A DNA stretch of 41,581 nucleotides from CAZJFH01 sp964545205 (GTDB lineage Bacteria; Pseudomonadota; Alphaproteobacteria; Rhodospirillales; Magnetospirillaceae), in NCBI GenBank assembly GCA_964545205.1, contig CAZJFH010000044.1, positions 1 to 41,581 on the forward strand, in the 5' to 3' direction. The number at the start of each line of letters is the position of its first letter. The stretch's first letter is position 1. Shown here one piece after another: positions 16,965 to 25,400 of the stretch. The notes under the pieces were generated by a model. It was not told where the DNA came from. It did not search any database and was given only the letters and a program-made list of their open reading frames with translations. A program made the translations under genes and the position numbers.

Positions 16965-17549
16965 ATGCCGGGCTCGGCCGAAACACCGGACTGGCGCGAC
17001 TGGCACCTGCCGCTGTCGCGCGAGGACGTCACGATGGGGGCGGCACTGGCCGACCTGAAGCGGGTCGGCGCGGCGCCCGACGAGATTCCGCTGGTCGTGC
17101 GCCTTGTCGAGAATCCGCGCTACGACATCCCCGGATTCGACATCTTCCACGGCGCCGTCGACCTCGACGCCCACGACTGCATCCACATCCTGCTCGGCCG
17201 CGGGCTGATGGCCAAGGACGAGGCCTTCATCATCGGCTTCACGATGGGCAGCACCGGCAAGGTCTCGCCGACCGAGGAGCGGCTGTTCACCCTGGTCGCC
17301 CGCCACCTGTATCCCGGCATCTACAAGTTCGGCGAGGACGACGTGCGCATCTTCCGCGATGCGTTGCGCCTGGCGGTGATCTGCGGCTGCCGGCCGCTCG
17401 ACGCCGTGCCCTATTCCGAATACCGCGACTGGAGGCTGGCCGACCTGCGCCGGCATCTCGGCGTCGAGACCGACCTGCTGCGCGCCTACTACGCCATCGA
17501 GCGGCGGCGGTTCCCGGATGCGCCGGAGAGCCGGCGGCTGCTGGACTGA
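16965..17549 (+). CDS. Small Coq4-like protein (HDxxHx11E motif)
   Basis: A 194-aa cytoplasmic protein. The start is ATG 16965, seven bases after a perfect AGGAGGT; the GTG at 16956 lies inside the ribosome site and is rejected. It carries His70-Asp71-x2-His74-x11-Glu86 (HDCIHILLGRG...KDE), which is exactly the HDxxHx11E metal motif of the ubiquinone biosynthesis protein Coq4. The following IIGFTMGSTGKVSPTEERLF stretch and a helical C-terminus have no further motif I recognise. Coq4 acts on the quinone head group. The link is from the motif and helical character only, so I call it Coq4-like, not Coq4. No ubi/coq gene is nearby. Confidence 0.7.
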   Translation: MPGSAETPDWRDWHLPLSREDVTMGAALADLKRVGAAPDEIPLVVRLVENPRYDIPGFDIFHGAVDLDAHDCIHILLGRGLMAKDEAFIIGFTMGSTGKVSPTEERLFTLVARHLYPGIYKFGEDDVRIFRDALRLAVICGCRPLDAVPYSEYRDWRLADLRRHLGVETDLLRAYYAIERRRFPDAPESRRLLD

Positions 17550-17560
17550 GATTGCGCCGC

Positions 17561-17594
17561 GTGGATGGCCGGGACAAGCCCGGGCAGGACATCC
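17561..17594. repeat. REP-like palindrome, copy 2 (imperfect)
   Basis: GGAT at 17563-17566 and ATCC at 17591-17594 flank a CCGGG/CCCGG hairpin (17569-17573 and 17579-17583) with an ACAAG loop. Bases 17565-17586 match the reverse complement of the copy at 8962-8984 at all but about two positions. It lies between two convergent genes, like copy 1. Confidence 0.65.
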
Positions 17595-17610
17595 GAGGGG
17601 AAGGTCCAGC

Positions 17611-17838
17611 CTACTTTTCGCTGGCCTCGAACAGCTCGACGAAGCTGTCGATGGTCAGCACGTCCTCGCCGTCCGGGAGCTGGAAGCCGAACAGGAAGGT
17701 GCCGCCCGCCGTCTCGGCGGCTTCGGCGATCTTGCGCAGGACGGCGTCGGCGGCGGCCGGCTGGAATCCCAGCGTGCGCAGGTTGGCGACGACGGCGTCG
17801 AAGAACGCCGTCTCGAGATCGTCGTCGTCGGCGCTCAT
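17611..17838 (-). CDS. Small acidic protein, 75 aa
   Basis: A 75-aa protein starting MSADDDDLETAFFDAVVANL and ending FVELFEASEK. It is strongly acidic, has no Cys, signal peptide or membrane helix, and looks like two helices, a short strand (GGTFLFGFQL) and a final helix. The ATG overlaps the stop of the upstream gene (ATGA), so it is translationally coupled to it. I do not recognise the family. Confidence 0.7.
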   Translation of the reverse strand: MSADDDDLETAFFDAVVANLRTLGFQPAAADAVLRKIAEAAETAGGTFLFGFQLPDGEDVLTIDSFVELFEASEK

Positions 17839-18068
17839 GCGTCGGGCCAGTCCTGGTCGGCGGTCAGGATGTCGTAGACCTGCGCGACGCGGCCGGTCAG
17901 GGTCACCCCGCTGTCGGCCAGGGTGTCGGTGTCGTCGCAGGCCCAGGCATGCGCCTCGACCAGTTCGTCGAGTGTCGCACCGGTGGCGATGATGGCGACG
18001 ATCATGTCGTCGTCGACATTGCCGATGGCGGCGACGACGTCGTCGTGTGTCAGCGGATGCTCGGTCAT
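17835..18068 (-). CDS. Conserved small acidic protein, 77 aa
   Basis: A 77-aa protein starting MTEHPLTHDDVVAAIGNVDD. The pattern DDVVAAIGNVDDDMIVAIIA followed by TGATLDELVEAHAW occurs in uncharacterised short alphaproteobacterial proteins as far as I recall; no function is known to me. It is helical, acidic and soluble. The ribosome site GGGAG lies eight bases before the ATG. It sits 49 bases after the hemerythrin-like gene and overlaps the next gene by four bases, so the three form one probable operon. Confidence 0.75.
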   Translation of the reverse strand: MTEHPLTHDDVVAAIGNVDDDMIVAIIATGATLDELVEAHAWACDDTDTLADSGVTLTGRVAQVYDILTADQDWPDA

Positions 18069-18117
18069 TCGGCGGGCTCCCTTCGCGACGGCAGGATGCG
18101 ACGGCGGCCCGCGCCGG

Positions 18118-18513
18118 TCAAGCCGCGTCCCGCCCGACCCGGCGCAGCGCCTCGGCCTCGCGGACGAAGCACGCCTCCATGAAGCCGGAGACCGGCTCCA
18201 GCCGCCGCAGCAGCCATACCCCGCCGTGGCGGCCGGCCTCGTCGCACAGTTCCTCCAGGGACACCAACAGCGCCTCGTGGGCGCGCCGCAGTTCGAGCAC
18301 CCGGTCGGAGCCGGCCTGGATCAGGATCTCCTCCTCGTGGCCGACATGGCGCTCGAGCAGGCGCAGCGCGTGGATCATCGACTCGCGGCTGCGGCGGACG
18401 TCGCCCTGGGCCGCCCAGCCACGGGCGGCGCCGACCAGCGTGGCGAGTTGCGCGTGCTCGCGGTCGAGACGCTCGATCCCGGTCGGCGGCAGTTCGGAGT
18501 CCCTGATCCTCAT
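18118..18513 (-). CDS. Hemerythrin-like protein with altered metal ligands
   Basis: A 131-aa helical protein. The ATG at 18513 has AGGAGG five bases upstream, which settles the start although the frame is open to 18618. It follows the hemerythrin plan: TGIERLDREHAQL (His20), ERHVGHEEEIL (His56, Glu60) and RRAHEALL (His79). The usual His four residues before His79 is Leu75, and the C-terminal WLxxHIxxxD region reads FMEACFVREA, with Cys115 at the His position. With two or three of seven di-iron ligands lost, it may bind one metal, a different cofactor, or none. Bacterial hemerythrins sense or carry oxygen. It heads a three-gene minus-strand operon and diverges from the c-di-GMP gene. Confidence 0.75.
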   Translation of the reverse strand: MRIRDSELPPTGIERLDREHAQLATLVGAARGWAAQGDVRRSRESMIHALRLLERHVGHEEEILIQAGSDRVLELRRAHEALLVSLEELCDEAGRHGGVWLLRRLEPVSGFMEACFVREAEALRRVGRDAA

Positions 18514-18630
18514 GCGAACCTCCTCGACTCTGTTTCTCAGTTTAGCGAATGGGCGGCCTCGGCGGCGATTCGGGAAAGGGCGGAACCTGCCCCCGCCGAA
18601 AGTGTGAAACCGCCGCAATCGACGTATATT

Positions 18631-18660
18631 TAGACAAATTGTTATATGCTCCGCTAATAT
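18631..18660 (+). promoter_or_regulatory. Candidate promoter of the CBS-GGDEF-EAL gene
   Basis: TAGACA at 18631-18636, 18 bases, then TAATAT at 18655-18660, in a clearly AT-rich island (about 18622-18660) within GC-rich DNA. Transcription would start near 18667, some 60 bases before the chosen ATG at 18729. This supports that start over the upstream ATG at 18549, which would lie before the promoter. Confidence 0.6.
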
Positions 18661-18728
18661 GCGCGGCGGCCGCGAATCGCGGCTCCGTTGGTGCGAACGG
18701 ACCAGGACGCCTCCGGGGGGAGAAGGGG

Positions 18729-21263
18729 ATGACGGGCGCTCGGCAGTGTGCGGACGGCGATGGATGCGCGATTCCCAGGGCGCAAGACGTCGCCAGCCGC
18801 AATCTCGTGACCTGCTCGGCCAGGACCAGCGTCGGCGAGGCGGCGGCGCTGATGGCGGCGGCCCGGTGCGGCTCGATCCTGGTCGTCGAGGACGGACGCG
18901 TCGACGGCATCTGGACCGAGCGCGACGCGGTGCGCCTCGATTTCGCGGCGCCGGGCGCCTTCGACCAGCCGATCGGCACGGTGATGACCCGCAACGTCAA
19001 GACCGTGCCCCCCGACACCCCGATCAGCGAGGTCGGCGTCCGCTTCAAGACCGAGCAGTTCCGTCATCTGGTGGTCGCCGACGCCGAGGGGCGGCCGATC
19101 GGCATTCTGAGCCAGACCGACGTCGTCCTGAACCACGGCGTCGAGCATTACCTCACCTTCCGCGACGTCCGCTCGGCGATGACGCAGCGGCCGCTGCTGA
19201 TCGACGAGCGCTGCAGCGTCTCGGAAACCGCGCGGCGCTTCGCCGGGCAGCGCGCCGAGGCGGCGATCATCGTCGGCGAGCAGCCGCCGGGCATCGTCAC
19301 CGAGCGCGACCTGGTGCGCGCCGTCGCCGCGCGCCAGGGCGCCACGCCGATCGGATTGCTGGCCAGCCGGCCGCTGGTCACCGTCGCGCCGGGGGCGACG
19401 TTGCTGTCGGCGCGCAACCTGTTCGTCCAGCGGGCGATCCGCCATCTGGCGGTGCGCGAGGCCGACGGCACCTTCCTCGGCGTGCTGTCGTTCTCGGACA
19501 TCCTGACCATCCTGCACCATGAATACGCCTCGCAGCTCAACGCCGCGCTGCGCGAGCGCGACGAGGCGCTGATCCGCTCGCGCAAGGACCTGCTGCTGGC
19601 CCGCCAGGTCATCGAGGCGTCGCTGCAAGGGGTGATGATCGTCGGCGAGGACGGGCTGATCGACTACGTCAACCCGGCGTTCACGGCGCTGACCGGCTAC
19701 GAGCCCGAGGAGGCGCTGGGCCGCCATCCCAGGCTGCTGCGCTCGTCGCGCCACGGCGACGAGTTCTACGACCGCCTGCGCGAGGCGCTCGAGAACACCG
19801 GATCCTGGCAGGGCGAGATGTGGACGCACCGCAAGGACGGCAGCGAGATCGCCCTGTGGCTCAGCATCAGCGGCATCGCCGACGGCGACGGCCGCATCGG
19901 CAAGCACGCGGCCCTGTTCACCGACATCACCCAGCGCAAGCAGCACGAGGAGAAGGTGCTGCAGATGGCCTATTTCGATCCGCTCACCAAGCTGCCCAAC
20001 CGGCGGCTGATGGAGGACCGGCTGCACCAGGCCATCGCCGCCGCCCGCCGCCACCAGGAGCCGCTGGCGACGATGTTCCTCGACCTCGACCTGTTCAAGC
20101 GCATCAACGACTCGCTGGGCCACGACGCCGGCGACGCCGTGCTGGTCGAGGTGGCGCGGCGGCTGCAGGGCTGCGTGCGCGAGCTCGACACCGTCGCCCG
20201 GCTCGGCGGCGACGAGTTCGTGGTGCTGCTGCCCGAGATCGGCAGCCCCGCCGACGCCGCCCAGCTCGCCGGCCGCATGATCGAGGCGGTCAGGGCGCCG
20301 CTGACCGTCAAGGGCCGGCGCATGAACCTGACCACCAGCGTCGGCGTCGCGCTTTTTCCGGCCGACGGATCGACCCCGGACGAGCTGCTGCGCAGCGCCG
20401 ACGGCGCGATGTACGCCGCCAAGCAGGCCGGCCGCAACAGCTATCGCCTGGCCTCGGCCGGGACGCTCGACCGCGGCTCGCGCCAGCAGGCCGTCGAGCA
20501 GGATCTGGCGCGGGCGATCGCCGACGGCGCGCTCGACATCGCCTGGCAGATCAAGGTCGACACGAGCACCGGCCGCGTCTGCGGCGCCGAGGCGCTGGCC
20601 CGCTGGCAGCATCCGGAGCTCGGGCCCGTCGGCCCCAACGAGTTCATCCCGGTCGCCGAGCGCCAGGGCCTGATGCCGGCCTTGGGCGAATGGGTGCTGC
20701 GCGCCGCCTGCGCCCAGAACCGCCACTGGCAGGACCGCGGCCTGCCGCCGATCCGGGTCGCGGTCAACGTCTCGCGCCAGCAGTTCCGGGCCGGCGACTT
20801 CGCGGCGATCGTCGAACGGGCGCTGGCCGACACCGGCCTGCCGGCCCGCTGCCTCGAGCTCGAACTGACCGAGGAGGCGCTGAACGCCGACGCCGAAGCG
20901 ATGGCCGTGTTCCTCGATCGCGTTCGCGGCGCCGGCGTGCTGGTCGCCATCGACGATTTCGGCACCCACCATTCCAGCATCACGGCGCTGCGGCGCCTGC
21001 CGGTCGACATGCTCAAGATCGACCGCAGCCTGGTCGCCGGCCTGCGCATGGCCTTTCAGGAGAAGGAGCTGGTGGCGGCGATCGTCGGCGTCGCCCACGC
21101 GCTGGGCCTGCGCGCCGTCGCCGAGGGCGTCGAGACCGCCGAGCAGGAGGCACTGCTGCGCCGCATCGGGGTCGACGAGATCCAGGGCTATCTGATCGGC
21201 CGCACGGTCTCGGCCGGCGACCTCGAGACCATGTTCGAGCAGCACCTGCTGCCGGCCTCGTGA
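18729..21263 (+). CDS. Cyclic-di-GMP protein: four CBS, PAS, GGDEF, EAL
   Basis: An 844-aa cytoplasmic protein. Two CBS pairs (about 15-135 and 140-260, e.g. DGIWTERDAVRLDF, VMTRNVKTVPPDTPISEVG, GIVTERDLV) probably bind a nucleotide. A PAS domain (about 285-400) is followed by GGDEF (493-497, intact) with an RxxD inhibitory site five residues before it (RELD), then an EAL domain (EAL 621-623). The EAL catalytic pattern is kept: NVS, ELTEE, DDFG, KIDRSL, AEGVET; DDFGTHHSS departs from the usual DDFGTGYSS. Both synthesis and breakdown of c-di-GMP are therefore possible. The ATG at 18729 has GGGGAG upstream and lies after the promoter. It is divergent from the hemerythrin-like gene. Confidence 0.93.
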   Translation: MTGARQCADGDGCAIPRAQDVASRNLVTCSARTSVGEAAALMAAARCGSILVVEDGRVDGIWTERDAVRLDFAAPGAFDQPIGTVMTRNVKTVPPDTPISEVGVRFKTEQFRHLVVADAEGRPIGILSQTDVVLNHGVEHYLTFRDVRSAMTQRPLLIDERCSVSETARRFAGQRAEAAIIVGEQPPGIVTERDLVRAVAARQGATPIGLLASRPLVTVAPGATLLSARNLFVQRAIRHLAVREADGTFLGVLSFSDILTILHHEYASQLNAALRERDEALIRSRKDLLLARQVIEASLQGVMIVGEDGLIDYVNPAFTALTGYEPEEALGRHPRLLRSSRHGDEFYDRLREALENTGSWQGEMWTHRKDGSEIALWLSISGIADGDGRIGKHAALFTDITQRKQHEEKVLQMAYFDPLTKLPNRRLMEDRLHQAIAAARRHQEPLATMFLDLDLFKRINDSLGHDAGDAVLVEVARRLQGCVRELDTVARLGGDEFVVLLPEIGSPADAAQLAGRMIEAVRAPLTVKGRRMNLTTSVGVALFPADGSTPDELLRSADGAMYAAKQAGRNSYRLASAGTLDRGSRQQAVEQDLARAIADGALDIAWQIKVDTSTGRVCGAEALARWQHPELGPVGPNEFIPVAERQGLMPALGEWVLRAACAQNRHWQDRGLPPIRVAVNVSRQQFRAGDFAAIVERALADTGLPARCLELELTEEALNADAEAMAVFLDRVRGAGVLVAIDDFGTHHSSITALRRLPVDMLKIDRSLVAGLRMAFQEKELVAAIVGVAHALGLRAVAEGVETAEQEALLRRIGVDEIQGYLIGRTVSAGDLETMFEQHLLPAS

Positions 21264-21362
21264 CCCGTCACGGCATGCCGTCCGAACCACTGTCACGGTA
21301 GGTTAACTTGCCGCCGCGGCGCCGTTCATGGATGGTGACGCCATGGCCGAAGGGGATGGTGC

Positions 21363-21587
21363 ATGGCATCGGATGGTGAAGTGAGGTCGGTGATCCAGGA
21401 TCTGGTCGCCGAGGCGTTCGGCCAGGCGGAGCGGCTGGCGCCGCTCGGCGGGGTGGACGCGGTGGCGGCCCTGGCGGCCGCCCGGCTGCGCTACTACGCC
21501 CTGCTCTACCACACCATGTCCGACCTGCTGCTGATCGAGGCCCGGCGCCTCGAGCGCCGGCCCTGCGCCGAGGGGCTGGCCGCCTGA
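21363..21587 (+). CDS. Small helical protein, 74 aa
   Basis: A 74-aa predicted all-helical protein (MASDGEVRSVIQDLVAEAFG, then an Ala/Leu/Arg-rich helix with YYALLYHTMSDLLLIEARRL). AAGGGG lies about 8 bases before the ATG. There is no Cys pair, signal peptide or clear membrane helix. It lies between the c-di-GMP gene and the next small genes on the same strand. I do not recognise it. Confidence 0.5.
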   Translation: MASDGEVRSVIQDLVAEAFGQAERLAPLGGVDAVAALAAARLRYYALLYHTMSDLLLIEARRLERRPCAEGLAA

Positions 21588-21670
21588 GCGCGGCACTTGA
21601 CCAAGCGCAACGACCGCCGCCGCCGCGGCGGCGAATATGGCGGCTCCGATCCACTGGAGACCAACGCCCC

Positions 21671-22069
21671 ATGAACGCCATCCCGCCTGCCGCCGACCTC
21701 AAGAAGGAGTTCCTGGCCTTCCTCGACGCCGCCGCCCGGGCCCATGCCGGCGAGCTGTTCGTGCGCCTCGAAGGCGATCGCGCCTTGGTGATGGCGACCA
21801 TCCGCGGCGAGCAGGTCCAGGTCGCGGAATGGCCGGCCGCGCGCTGCGAGCCGTTCCTGACCGCCGCCTTCGCGGCCTGCGACAAGGCCGACGCCTACGA
21901 ATACGGCGCGGCCCGCTCGATGCGGATGTCGGGCGTCGAGACGCCGCTGCCCGAGGGCGTGTCGATGGTGCTGGTGCAGTTCTTCGCGCCCAAGGACGGC
22001 GGCCGCCACCTGGTCTGTCGCCTGACCTACGCCGGCGACGTCTGCTGCGGCTCCTGCGGCGGCGCATGA
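21671..22069 (+). CDS. 132-aa protein resembling the N-lobe of secretion ATPases
   Basis: A 132-aa soluble protein. Its pattern of strands, with FVRLEGDRALVMATIRGEQV, then a helix, and LPEGVSMVLVQFFAPKDGGR followed by HLVCRLTYAGD, reminds me of the small N-terminal domain of type IV secretion/conjugation ATPases, where LPxGV...R(L)Q...P...GGR...RLLY occurs. There is no Walker motif, so it would be a stand-alone lobe; this likeness is from memory and weak. The C-terminus ends CCGSCGGA, a Cys cluster. The stop overlaps the next start (ATGA at 22066), so the two are coupled. Confidence 0.65.
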   Translation: MNAIPPAADLKKEFLAFLDAAARAHAGELFVRLEGDRALVMATIRGEQVQVAEWPAARCEPFLTAAFAACDKADAYEYGAARSMRMSGVETPLPEGVSMVLVQFFAPKDGGRHLVCRLTYAGDVCCGSCGGA

Positions 22070-22452
22070 GCGAAGCCTTCCGCTGCGCCCTGACCGCGGC
22101 GGACGCCGAGGCGACCTTCGAGCGCTTCCGCGACGCCGTCTGCGCCGGCAAGACCCGGCGCTACGCGCTGCTGTGCAAGGCCGCCCCCGGCATCCGCTGC
22201 AAGCTGCAGAACAGCGGCCGCTGCCTCGATCCCGACACGCCCTGGCACATGGTGCGCCTGGTCGTCGCGCCGATGTTCCGGTTCGATCCCTCGGTCGAAT
22301 GGGTGGCGCTGTTTCCCGTCGAGGACTGGAAGCGGCGCTGCGAGGCCGCGGTGGCCGCCGCGATCGAATCGGGCCGCGACTGGACGGTCGAGCTGTCCGA
22401 AGGCCTCGCCGCCGGCCTGGAGGACCGCGCCCGGCTGGTGCTCACGCGCTGA
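22066..22452 (+). CDS. Unknown 128-aa Cys-containing protein, partner of the gene before
   Basis: A 128-aa soluble protein read from the ATG overlapping the previous stop; upstream sequence in this frame is a shadow of that gene. It has five Cys (Cys7, then in DAVCAGKTRRYALLCKAAPG, KLQNSGRCLD, and KRRCEAAV) and a WHMVRLVVAPMFRFDPSVEW core. There is no signal peptide or membrane helix. Tight coupling implies that it works with the 132-aa protein. It converges with the sensor kinase gene, with 10 bases between the stops. Not recognised. Confidence 0.65.
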   Translation: MSEAFRCALTAADAEATFERFRDAVCAGKTRRYALLCKAAPGIRCKLQNSGRCLDPDTPWHMVRLVVAPMFRFDPSVEWVALFPVEDWKRRCEAAVAAAIESGRDWTVELSEGLAAGLEDRARLVLTR

Positions 22453-22462
22453 CGCCGTTCGC

Positions 22463-25400
22463 TCACGCCAATTCGCTCTGGGGCGCCGTCGGCTGGTCGG
22501 TCGGGGCGAGCGGCAGATGGACCGTGAACGTCGCGCCGGCGCCCGGGCGGCTGTCGACGGCGATGGCGCCGCCGTGGCCGGCGACGATGGCCTGCGCCGT
22601 CGCCAGGCCCATGCCGGTGCCCTTGCCGACGCTCTTGGTGGTGAAGAACGGGTCGTAGATCCGGGCCAGCGTCTCGGCGTCCATGCCGGGACCGTCGTCG
22701 CGCACCGTCAGCCGCGCGTAGCGCCCGGCCGGCAGCTTGCCGGGCGCCTCGGTGCCGTCGAGGTCGACCTCGTCGAGCGTCACCTCGATCACCCCCGGAC
22801 GGTCGTCCAGCGCGTCGGCCGCGTTGCCGCCCAGGTTCATGACCACCGTCTGGATCTGGCTGCGGTCGACCATCGCCAGCCGCCCGATCTCGTTCAGCGA
22901 CACCCGCAGCTCGATGCTCGGCGGCAGCGCCGTGCGCAGCAGTTCCAGCCCCTCCGCGACCACCTGGTCGAGCCGCGCCGGTTCCATCGCCGGGGCGTCG
23001 CGACGGGCGAAGGTCAGCACGCGGGCGACCAGGTCGCGGGCGCTCCGGCTGGCCTGCAGCACCGATTCGAGCCGCCGCCGCCCGGGATGGCCCTCCGGCA
23101 GCTCGGCGATCGTGAGCTCCGTCAGCGCCATCACCGGCAGCAGCATGTTGTTGAAGTTGTGGCCGATGCCGCCGGCGACGGTGCCCAGCGCATCCATCTT
23201 CTGCGCCTGGAAGAGCTGCTGCTCGACGCTGCGGCGCTGGCGCTCGGCCTCCTTGCGTTCGGTCAGGTCCTTGACGGTCGCGACCGCGGTCCAGGCGTCG
23301 CCGAGCCGCGCCGAGGCCAGCGAGACCTCGACCGGGACGCGGCTGCCGTCCTTGCGCCAGCCTTCGACCTCGCGCGTGGTGCCGACGTTCGGGCCACGCC
23401 CGGTCTCGCGGAAATGGACGAAGTTGCGCTCGAAGGCGGCGGCGTCCTCGGGGCCGGCCAGGGTGGCGTGCAGCGGCCGGCCGAGCATTTCCTCGGCGGA
23501 ATAGCCGAAGATCCGCGCCGCGGCGTCGTTCCAGAAGGTCACCCGGCCGTCGGCGTCCATCATCACGATTCCATCCTGGGCGGCGGCGGTGACGGTCGCC
23601 AGCTTGGTACCGCTTTCGATCAGCTCCGTCTGGTCCCAGGCGCGCCGCAGCGCCAGCCCGAAGATCACCGCCAGCCGCTCGGCCAGCTCCAGATCCTGGC
23701 GCTCGTAGTCGCGCGCGGCGTCGGCGAAGGTGAGGCGGCCGACCGGCTCGCCGGCGATCTTCACCGGCACCGAGACCACCCGCTCGACGGCCCTGTCGCC
23801 GCAAAGCTGGCCGGCGGAATTGGCGAACACGACCCGGTCGGCCTCGACGCCGCCGCAGCACTCGAGATCGACGTCGACGTCGAGATCGGCATCGCCCGGC
23901 GTCGCGCAGACCATCGCGCCGCCGCGACGCTCGCGATGGCAGGCGCTGCCGCGGCGCGAGCCGGTCAGCCGGCGGCCCCTGTCGAGGATCATCTCGGCGA
24001 TCGCCGACATCGGCACCGGCTCGAGCAGCAGCCTGCCCAGTTCGGCGAAGACGGCGTTGACCTCGGCCTCGCGCTTGAGGGCGGCCTCGTTGCGGTGACG
24101 CTCGGTGACGTCGCGGTCGATGCCGCGATAGCCGCGGAAGCGGCCCTCGCCGTCGAAGATCGGCGCGCCGCTGGTCTCGAGGATGACCATGCGGCCGTCC
24201 TTGGCGACGTTCAGGTTCTCCAGGCGCTGGAACGGCCGGCGCCGCGCCATGACCTCGGCGAAGGCGGCGCCGACGCGCGTCGCCTCCTCGGGCGGCATCG
24301 TGTCGAACGGCGAGTTGCCGATCACCTCGTGCGGCGCGTAGCCCAGCATCTCGGCGACGCGGCTGCTGGCGAAGGTGTAGCGGCCGTCCTCGTCGACCTC
24401 CCAGACCCAGTCGGTCAGGTTCTCGATCAGGTCGCGGTACTTCTGCTCCGAATCGCGCAGGGCCGCGCGCGCCCGCCACGCGGCGATGCCGAAGGCAACG
24501 TCGTCGGCGAGCTGGTACAGCAGCTCCAGCTCCTCCTCGGCGAAGCCGTTCGGGTCCTCGGGCGCCAGATCGATGATGCCCAGGCGCTCGCCGCCGGCGA
24601 CCACCAGCAGCGACAGCACGAACGCGTCGGCCGGCGGCTCGGCCGCGGCGGTCCATGCCGCCGCCGGCGCCATGCCGCCGTCGTCCCGGACCAGATCGAT
24701 GCGCACCGCGCGGCAGGCCAGGTTCGAGCCGATGACGAAGGCCACGACGTCGATCAGCTCGCGCTCGTCGGCGGCGCGGACCAGCGCCTGGTTGCAGCCG
24801 ACCAGCGCCGCCAGGGCGCCGTTGATGTTGCGCAGCTGGCGCTGCGAGGACTCCAGATCGCGATTGAGCCGCACCACCGAGTGGAACCGCCAGGCCACCG
24901 CCGCGGCGACGCTGAACAGCAGCAATGCCGCCATCGCCGCCAGCGTCCGCCCGGCGGTCCAGAACGGCGCGGGCCGGCCGTACCAGCGGGCGAAGACCTC
25001 GGCGTATTCCGGCGAGCCGACCACCTGTGCGGCGGCGGTGTCCAGCCGCGCGAGCAGCGGGTCGCCGGCGCGCACGGCGATGGCGCGCTTGATCTCCAGC
25101 ACCGGCGGGCCGACGACCTTGAGCTGGTTGTCGACGCGGCCGTCGCGGGCGACGCGCCAGGTCACCGGCTCGGGCTGGACGATGGCGTCGGCCTGGCCGG
25201 AGATCAGGGCGTAGAGGGTCTCGACATAGGTGGGCAGCGCGAGGATGCGCACGTCCGCACGGTCGCGCAGCAGCGCGGCGCCGACGCTCGTCGGCACCAG
25301 CGCGACCGTGCGGCCGGACAGATCGTCCCAGCCGCCGATGTCGGCGGTGTCGTCGCGCACGAACACCGAGACGGCGAAGGTCTCGACCGGCCGCGTCACG

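Noticed and set aside
18582..18607. GGAAC near the c-di-GMP gene
   Set aside because: No CGTT follows at 16 or 17 bases.
21618..21633. 16-bp perfect palindrome CGCCGCCGCGGCGGCG
   Set aside because: Made of CCG/CGG triplets, which form palindromes easily at this base composition.
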